From: Candidatus Aenigmatarchaeota archaeon
GTDB taxonomy: Archaea > Aenigmatarchaeota > Aenigmatarchaeia > QMZP01
Reading direction: 5' to 3'
Length of the DNA stretch: 5,682 nucleotides
Assembly: GCA_020343575.1 (NCBI GenBank)
Contig: CP070801.1
Coordinates: 377,917-383,598 of the forward strand
A model generated the notes under the pieces. It was not told the DNA's origin and did no database searches. It saw only the letters and a list, made by a program, of their open reading frames with translations. The position numbers were made by a program, and so were the translations under genes. Shown here one piece after another: positions 1 to 4,215 of the stretch (positions are counted from its first letter, which is position 1; the number at the start of each line of letters is the position of its first letter).

Positions 1-428
1 GAATCCCATTCCTCTGCTCCTGTGGATACTGCACCTGCATCCAAGTCTGGGTGGATAACGTAATTCACTGGCAAATCCTTCCACTTGACCCCTCTCCCTA
101 GGAATGTGTAGCAAGTGCTTGTTTCTCCATTACCTCCATTCTTGCAATCTGCACAGTTCTTTTTCTCTCCAAGCTCTGGCTCACAAACTCCATTGTTGTT
201 ACAGGTTGGTTTTGCAAATCCCTTTTTGTAGTGGATGAATACGATCTTTTCCGGGCCCGGTGGATCTAGAACCAAATGGTCATTTATCTTTTCTATTACT
301 GGTGAACTGTCTGCTTTTGCTTTGTCTCTGCCTTCTTCTGACGCTGGAATCAGCATTGTTGCCCCTGCACTGAATGAAATCAGAAAGGTTGCTATGACAA
401 GAATAGAAACCATCCATTTTAGTTTCAT
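1..428 (-). CDS. Secreted matrixin-like metalloprotease precursor, N-terminal part (runs off left edge)
   Basis: The first 142 residues are visible. Residues 1-22 form a signal peptide or N-terminal anchor (MKLKW then a hydrophobic core ending SFSAGA). Residues 23-75 are a charged propeptide-like stretch containing FIHYKKG. Residues 76-95 are a Cys-rich motif (CNNNGVCEPELGEKKNC then ADC), of the C-x-NGVCE-type found in many secreted archaeal and bacterial proteins. From C106 the segment CYTFLGRGVKWKDLPVNYVI followed by HPD resembles the first strand of archaeal matrixin (M10-like) domains, which often read W-x-x-LPV-x-Y-x-I-xP. The following AVSTGAEEWD fits the first helix. The zinc motif HExxHxxGxxH would lie outside the window, so protease activity is unproven. 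The start is firm: AGGAGGT sits 5 bases upstream of the ATG. Codons are intact to the left edge. The gene is divergent from the DUF5667-like gene. Alternatively it is a non-peptidase surface protein with a similar fold. Confidence 0.72.
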   Translation of the reverse strand, partial: MKLKWMVSILVIATFLISFSAGATMLIPASEEGRDKAKADSSPVIEKINDHLVLDPPGPEKIVFIHYKKGFAKPTCNNNGVCEPELGEKKNCADCKNGGNGETSTCYTFLGRGVKWKDLPVNYVIHPDLDAGAVSTGAEEWD

Positions 429-433
429 TTTCT

Positions 434-440
434 ACCTCCT
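434..440 (-). promoter_or_regulatory. Shine-Dalgarno site of the matrixin-like gene
   Basis: AGGAGGT on the minus strand lies 5 bases before the ATG at 428. It is the strongest ribosome-binding match in the window and fixes the start of this gene. Confidence 0.8.
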
Positions 441-464
441 ATGTTTAGTTAATTAGACAAAAAC

Positions 465-472
465 ATTTAAAT
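465..472. promoter_or_regulatory. Palindromic TATA-like box between divergent genes
   Basis: ATTTAAAT is a perfect palindrome in the 67-base spacer between the divergent starts. Its centre is about 27 bases upstream of the plus-strand ATG at 496, the usual archaeal TATA-to-transcription-start distance, which would give a leaderless mRNA. In the minus direction its centre is about 40 bases from the ATG at 428, which would give a leader of about 14 bases containing the AGGAGGT site. One box could therefore serve both genes. Position and sequence are read directly; promoter function is inferred. Confidence 0.55.
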
Positions 473-495
473 CTTTATTGGCATCAATAATAATT

Positions 496-1056
496 ATGAC
501 AAATAAAAAGGGAGTCATACCAGCATTGGCTATTCTAGTAATTCTTGGTGGAGTGGTAGCAGGTGGAGTGGGCATACCAGTAGCCGTTGATAAAATCTCA
601 GGGAAGGACATAGGACCAGACAACGCTGTTTATGGAATTGAGAGAGCAGGAGAGGCAATACAATTAGCCTTTACAGGAGATCATGTAGCAAGAGCACAAA
701 CACATCTGGCATTTGCTTCAGAAAGAGTGGACGAATTAAAAGCAGTAGCGGATGTGGGAAAACCAGAGTTTGTCGAAGGATTGGCTAATGATTATAATAA
801 TGAAATTGCTGAAGTTGAAAGAGAAATAGAAGGGGCTAAAGCTGCTGGGAAGGATGTTACAAGTGTTCAAGATTTGGTTGCCAACATGACTGCAAAACAC
901 TACGAGACTTTGGAAGATATATTAACTAGGGTGCCACCCGTTGCTGTTGAGTATATAGAGAAAGCGATAAATGTCTCATGGACAGGTCACAACAAAGCAT
1001 CTGAAGCTCTTGGTAGAGCCTCTCAATTACCAAGCGTTCCTGCTGGGAAACCTTAA
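496..1056 (+). CDS. DUF5667-like membrane-anchored protein
   Basis: The protein has 186 residues. After a short MTNKKG cytoplasmic end, residues 7-31 are a Gly/Val/Ile-rich hydrophobic segment acting as signal anchor or signal peptide. The next segment, with GPDNAVYGIERAGEAIQLAF (40-59), closely resembles the opening of DUF5667 domains, where P-D-(S/N)-x-(L/V)-Y-x-(L/I)-(K/E)-R precedes an amphipathic helix. Residues 62-145 are strongly helical and charged (ARAQTHLAFASERVDEL; YNNEIAEVEREIEGAKAAGK), probably a helical bundle or coiled coil outside the membrane. The C-terminus repeats a helical pattern (EYIEKAINVSWTGHNKASEAL) and ends in a Pro-rich tail. The function of DUF5667 is unknown to me. 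I chose ATG 496 over an in-frame TTG at 478: the ATG has no Shine-Dalgarno but lies about 27 bases after a TATA-like box, as expected for a leaderless transcript. It is convergent with the VWA gene. Confidence 0.85.
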   Translation: MTNKKGVIPALAILVILGGVVAGGVGIPVAVDKISGKDIGPDNAVYGIERAGEAIQLAFTGDHVARAQTHLAFASERVDELKAVADVGKPEFVEGLANDYNNEIAEVEREIEGAKAAGKDVTSVQDLVANMTAKHYETLEDILTRVPPVAVEYIEKAINVSWTGHNKASEALGRASQLPSVPAGKP

Positions 1057-1062
1057 AGAAAG

Positions 1063-1111
1063 ATTAAACATCAAGTTTAATATAACTGAATATTTATATT
1101 TAAGACTTTTT
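1063..1111 (+). terminator. Possible terminator of the DUF5667-like gene
   Basis: Just after the stop at 1056 lies an inverted repeat, ATTAAAC (1063-1069) and GTTTAAT (1075-1081), with a 5-base loop. A T5 tract follows at 1107-1111. Archaeal termination mainly uses T tracts, so the T5 run may matter more than the weak AT-only stem. The 98-base convergent gap contains nothing else I can assign, and no T tract in the direction of the VWA gene. Confidence 0.3.
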
Positions 1112-1154
1112 GTGCAAAGCTTTTGGCATCTGAAACCAGTTGGATTTACGAATA

Positions 1155-3302
1155 CTATTTTTTTGCTTTCCAGTATGCTGCCCCAGCAAGGATTATTATT
1201 ATGATGAATATTATTCCCCAGAAAGCAACAGGGCTTCCTGTTATCAACCCCACAAGTCCGCCTGGGGTTCCCTCTTCCTCTTCTATAACTTCCTCTGGTT
1301 CAGGACCACAGGCTCCGTCCTCACATCCCCACTGGCAGGTCTCAACATCCTGCCATGTGTTATCAACACACTCTCTAAGAACATCACCAACACAGGTTCT
1401 TGTTCCCTCGATGCATATGATTTCCGGAGTTTCTTCACCTACTTCCTCTTCTACCATCTCACATGTCTTGGTCTCGTCTGGTTTGAGGTAATCCATTGGA
1501 CAGTTGTTCCTGTCTGTGCACGTTCTGGTCTGCACGCCGTTCACACATTCACCCCATTCAGTGCATTCCCACTCCTGCATACAGCTCAGTCCGCTGGTGG
1601 ATATTGGTCCTCTTCCTCCTTCTTCAGGTGGTTCTTCTTCTTGACAATCAGAATCTTCTGAATCAATATCGCCATCACAATCGTTATCTATCTCATCATC
1701 ACAAACCTCTTCTGCCTCTGGATTTATCTCCGGGTTTGAATCGTCGCAGTCTGTGTTGTCTGTTATGTACCCTTCGGGTGGCCAGCAAGCCTCGTACCAA
1801 TTCCCAGCGTCACCATAACCATCATTATCAGAATCGAAGTAGTAGATGTTCTTAACATCCTCATCTGTCTCCCCGTCGCAGTCATTATCCTTGACATCGC
1901 ATGTTACTTCAGGGTCTTCATAATCCTCTATTGAAGAATAATCACAACCGGGCCATGTCCCTTCAGCTGTGCAGGTTTCGTAAGAACCTTCGCAAACACC
2001 GTTCTGATCTGAACACAATCTTGTTTCCCCTGGCGTACACCCGAAACAGTCCGAGTCTGATGCATCGATTAATCCATCACAGTCATTGTCCTTCTCATCA
2101 TCACAAATCTCCACTGCTCCCGGGTTCACATAATAATCACTATCGTCACAATCATCCCCATCACATTCCTCTGCAAGGTAACCATCCCCATCATTGTCAT
2201 AACATGGGGGAATCTCTTCGTAACAGCCTGTTATATTAAGCCAGTCCAGAATCATCATTCCCGCTGTTTCTGAGGTGACTTCTAGGCTTATAAGACAGTC
2301 ATCTCCCGTCACGCTGCAGCCCGGACAATCGCAATCAACAATATCCTGAAGCCCTGATATGAATTCAAAATAGTCTGTCGTTCCCAATTCACCTGGGTAC
2401 GACCATTCCACGCTCCCATCAATTCCGATATCAATGCTCGGATTGGTCGGGTATGATAATGGTATCTCGCTGGCAATATCGTAATAAATATCGTTCATGT
2501 CGGTCCATGTTATATGGTAATACATGCCTTTGGAGACATTTGCAATTCCCTCCAGAAGTTCTATGTCAGCATCCTCACTAAATGAAACGGTGTATATGCT
2601 TATATTGTAATTCAACCAGGCCCACTCTGCCCTGTTAAGAGCCTGCTTCTCTGCCATGTATGGTGTGCATACACCGTACGTGCACCTGTTCGCTTTTCCG
2701 TCTGTCAGCATTAACATCGCCTTTACGGGCTTCTCACTATCCTGAAGTATCTCGACTCCCTTCACTATCCCGCAAGCTACACACGTCTCGTTCATTGCAA
2801 CGTAGGAATCTATCTCATTAAAAAGCAAAACCTTGTCATTGGTTAGATCAACCCAGCTCACTACCTGCGTGCTATAACTTACCAGACCAGCCATGTTCTC
2901 GGTATTATTTAACAACACTTCTGTGAAGTTCTTTGCTGCTTCCTTAGTGTCATCTATCTTATCATCCATGCTACCTGAAACATCGTTAATTATCACAACA
3001 TCTGCGGGTTTCTCAATAGTTTGGGATAACATGGGAATCCCTGTGACTTTCATGGAAGCGTTATACACCTGGAGTCCTATGGGGACCAGTATTTTGGTGG
3101 AAGAATCAGAACCACCACCTTCATAGAATATTATGATTTTTGTTGGGGTTAGTGGGTAGAACTCGGTCACGGGTGTGATATCCTGGCAGGATTGCTCTGA
3201 TGATGCGATAAACGAGAATGAGAAAGAGAGTAGAAAGAGAATAGTAGTAAGTATCAGGATGTTGCCAAGGAACCCCTTCCCTGAGCCTTTTTCACACTGC
3301 AT
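1155..3302 (-). CDS. Surface-anchored VWA-domain protein with MopI-like repeat stalk and TSP1-like module
   Basis: The protein has 715 residues. Residues 11-34 are a signal peptide core. A VWA domain spans about 100-285: its metal site reads D107-V-S109-G-S111, with T173 and the LTDG turn (T200-D201) at the expected places. Such domains bind ligands through Mg2+ or Mn2+. Residues 288-360 form a beta-rich segment opening SIDIGIDGSVEWSY. Residues 367-553 hold Asp/Cys repeats of the MopI (putative metal-binding) type: DNDGDGY, DSDNDGYGD and three DNDCDG motifs, probably a calcium-stiffened stalk. Residues 574-614 are TSP1-like (WECTEWGEC, RTCTD). Residues 630-665 are a Cys-rich knot (ending CEDGAC). 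An acidic linker, then a membrane helix (693-710) and WKAKK end the protein. It is therefore probably displayed outside the cell as an adhesin or matrix-binding protein. GAGATG at 3308-3313 is a weak ribosome site 5 bases before the ATG. The ligand is unknown. Confidence 0.92.
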   Translation of the reverse strand: MQCEKGSGKGFLGNILILTTILFLLSFSFSFIASSEQSCQDITPVTEFYPLTPTKIIIFYEGGGSDSSTKILVPIGLQVYNASMKVTGIPMLSQTIEKPADVVIINDVSGSMDDKIDDTKEAAKNFTEVLLNNTENMAGLVSYSTQVVSWVDLTNDKVLLFNEIDSYVAMNETCVACGIVKGVEILQDSEKPVKAMLMLTDGKANRCTYGVCTPYMAEKQALNRAEWAWLNYNISIYTVSFSEDADIELLEGIANVSKGMYYHITWTDMNDIYYDIASEIPLSYPTNPSIDIGIDGSVEWSYPGELGTTDYFEFISGLQDIVDCDCPGCSVTGDDCLISLEVTSETAGMMILDWLNITGCYEEIPPCYDNDGDGYLAEECDGDDCDDSDYYVNPGAVEICDDEKDNDCDGLIDASDSDCFGCTPGETRLCSDQNGVCEGSYETCTAEGTWPGCDYSSIEDYEDPEVTCDVKDNDCDGETDEDVKNIYYFDSDNDGYGDAGNWYEACWPPEGYITDNTDCDDSNPEINPEAEEVCDDEIDNDCDGDIDSEDSDCQEEEPPEEGGRGPISTSGLSCMQEWECTEWGECVNGVQTRTCTDRNNCPMDYLKPDETKTCEMVEEEVGEETPEIICIEGTRTCVGDVLRECVDNTWQDVETCQWGCEDGACGPEPEEVIEEEEGTPGGLVGLITGSPVAFWGIIFIIIIILAGAAYWKAKK
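1644..2204 (-). repeat. MopI-like Asp/Cys protein repeats (three units, the middle one partial)
   Basis: In the VWA protein, residues 367-419 and about 488-553 are full units: D-x-D-x-DGY, then D-CDD, then NP-x-A-x-E-(I/V)-CDDE-x-DNDCDG, ending SDSDC or SEDSDC. Residues 422-481 contain a different Cys-rich segment (CTPGETRLCSDQNGVCEGSY) ending in the same DNDCDG motif. The two full units match well in protein but differ at many synonymous bases, so this is an old duplication. The Asp spacing suggests calcium binding, but they are not dockerins. Confidence 0.75.
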
Positions 3303-3343
3303 TTTAACATCTCGAATCTGATTTATTGAGATTTGGATTAAAA

Positions 3344-3351
3344 ATTTAAAT
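3344..3351 (-). promoter_or_regulatory. TATA-like box of the VWA gene
   Basis: ATTTAAAT is centred about 45 bases upstream of the ATG at 3302, in the 61-base gap after the 264-residue gene. A start of transcription about 26 bases downstream would give a leader of about 19 bases carrying the weak GAGATG site. The same octamer occurs in the divergent promoter at 465-472. On the minus strand a T5 run (3340-3344) directly follows it, which could also help terminate the upstream gene. Confidence 0.45.
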
Positions 3352-3363
3352 AGGTTAAAGAAA

Positions 3364-4158
3364 TTATCTCAGTTTCTTCCAGTATGCAATGCCACCGACT
3401 ATAATGATTACTATTATTATTCCTGCGATTGTGGTTGTGTTAATCACAAGGCCTGTTATTCCTGCTGCTGACTGGCACAAACCGTTCAGGCATCCGTCCT
3501 CGCAAGTCTTGGCCAGTGCCCATGAGTCCTCATTCTGAGAGCAGACAACCAAATCATCACCATCACACCTCTGCTCTCCTGCGTCGCAGATCTTCACAGA
3601 ACACTCCTGCTGCTCTGCAGGCTTGTTCTCCTCGGTCTCGCAATCGTTCAGGTCAGTGCATACCCTTGACTGCTTACCATTGTAGCACTCAAACCAGTCC
3701 GTACACTCCCAGTCCTCTGTGCAGGTTTCAGGCTCTTCTGGCTCGGGTGGGATTCCACCGCCTCCGCCACCTCCACCACCGCCTCCTGGCGGGGAGGGTG
3801 GCTGGGATACGGTCACGGAAAGGTCCAATATTGTTCTTCCACCATTAACAAAAACATATTCAGCTGCCTTTACTCCGCTAACGTAGAACTCAACGGTCTT
3901 TCCCTGCCTGTTTCTGTATGGATCAGGGACAAAGAAAGCAGGATTGTAACCATATGTTCCACCAGATGTTGTAGTTCCTGCCACATCAACTCCATCCACT
4001 CTCGCTACCACCAACACCCCGTTTGCTGCAGGGGCTCCGTTAACTGTTACAGTGCCCTGGAACTGGTGTGGGATGTCAGATTGAGCAAATGCTGTCATTG
4101 CTAAAAACAGTATCATGAATGTTGATACAGCAAATATTTGATAAGATTTCTTTGTCAT
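3364..4158 (-). CDS. Surface protein: PEGA/Ig-like domain, Gly linker, TSP1-like module, C-terminal membrane anchor
   Basis: The protein has 264 residues. Residues 1-25 are a signal peptide (MTKKSYQ, a hydrophobic core, then AFA before Q26). Residues 30-117 form a beta-sandwich of the archaeal PEGA or carboxypeptidase-regulatory type: FQGTVTVNGAPAANGVLV, then VDGVDVA, SGGTYGY and GKTVEFYVSGVKA. Residues 118-145 are a Pro/Gly/Glu linker with eleven consecutive glycines. Residues 146-186 are a TSP1-like module (CTEDWECTDWFEC; SRVCTDLNDC). Residues 191-228 are a Cys-rich knot (GEQRCDGDDLVVC; CEDGCLNGLC). After GITGLV a membrane helix (244-258) and the positive tail KKLR fix the protein in the membrane with its bulk outside. 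From the TSP1-like module on, it is paralogous to the end of the VWA protein next to it. GGTGA lies 4 bases before the ATG. The domains suggest a structural or adhesive role; no catalytic motif is seen. Confidence 0.9.
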   Translation of the reverse strand: MTKKSYQIFAVSTFMILFLAMTAFAQSDIPHQFQGTVTVNGAPAANGVLVVARVDGVDVAGTTTSGGTYGYNPAFFVPDPYRNRQGKTVEFYVSGVKAAEYVFVNGGRTILDLSVTVSQPPSPPGGGGGGGGGGGIPPEPEEPETCTEDWECTDWFECYNGKQSRVCTDLNDCETEENKPAEQQECSVKICDAGEQRCDGDDLVVCSQNEDSWALAKTCEDGCLNGLCQSAAGITGLVINTTTIAGIIIVIIIVGGIAYWKKLR

Positions 4159-4162
4159 GTTT

Positions 4163-4167
4163 TCACC
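4163..4167 (-). promoter_or_regulatory. Shine-Dalgarno site of the 264-residue surface protein gene
   Basis: GGTGA on the minus strand, 4 bases before the ATG at 4158, matches the archaeal anti-Shine-Dalgarno sequence and supports this start. Confidence 0.6.
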
Positions 4168-4194
4168 AAATTATAGTAAAAATATATCAGTAAG

Positions 4195-4203
4195 TTTTAT
4201 AAA
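4195..4203 (-). promoter_or_regulatory. TATA-like box upstream of the 264-residue surface protein gene
   Basis: TTTATAAAA on the minus strand is centred about 41 bases upstream of the ATG at 4158. Transcription would start near 4173, leaving a leader of about 15 bases that includes GGTGA. It lies only 13 bases past the stop of the upstream gene. A second AT-rich stretch (about 4181-4188) is a weaker alternative. Confidence 0.45.
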
Positions 4204-4215
4204 CTTATCGTTTTG

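Noticed and set aside
235..456. Plus-strand frame of 73 codons
   Set aside because: It is antisense to the signal peptide and propeptide of the matrixin-like gene, which has a strong AGGAGGT site.
478..495. TTG at 478 as start of the DUF5667-like gene
   Set aside because: It would place the start only about 9 bases from the TATA-like box and add six residues before MTNKKG; ATG 496 gives a typical short positive N-terminus and proper promoter spacing.
1057..1154. Small RNA or small gene in the convergent gap
   Set aside because: It is AT-rich, with only a weak 7-base stem and a T5 tract; no coding frame or RNA fold stood out.
1644..2204. Dockerin (cellulosome) domains
   Set aside because: The DxDxDG loops recall dockerins, but the DNDCDG and NP-x-A-E-x-C context matches MopI-like repeats, and the paired F-hand spacing is missing.
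1123..2239. Several plus-strand open frames of 112-173 codons opposite the VWA gene
   Set aside because: They lie antisense to a 715-residue frame with clear domains, are rich in His/Ser/Leu/Pro as expected from antisense of Asp/Glu/Cys-rich codons, and show no family motifs.
3367..3440. Archaeosortase PGF-type sorting signal at the end of the 264-residue protein
   Set aside because: No PGF motif precedes the helix; only the ITG motif is seen, so I call it a membrane anchor and list the motif as a question.
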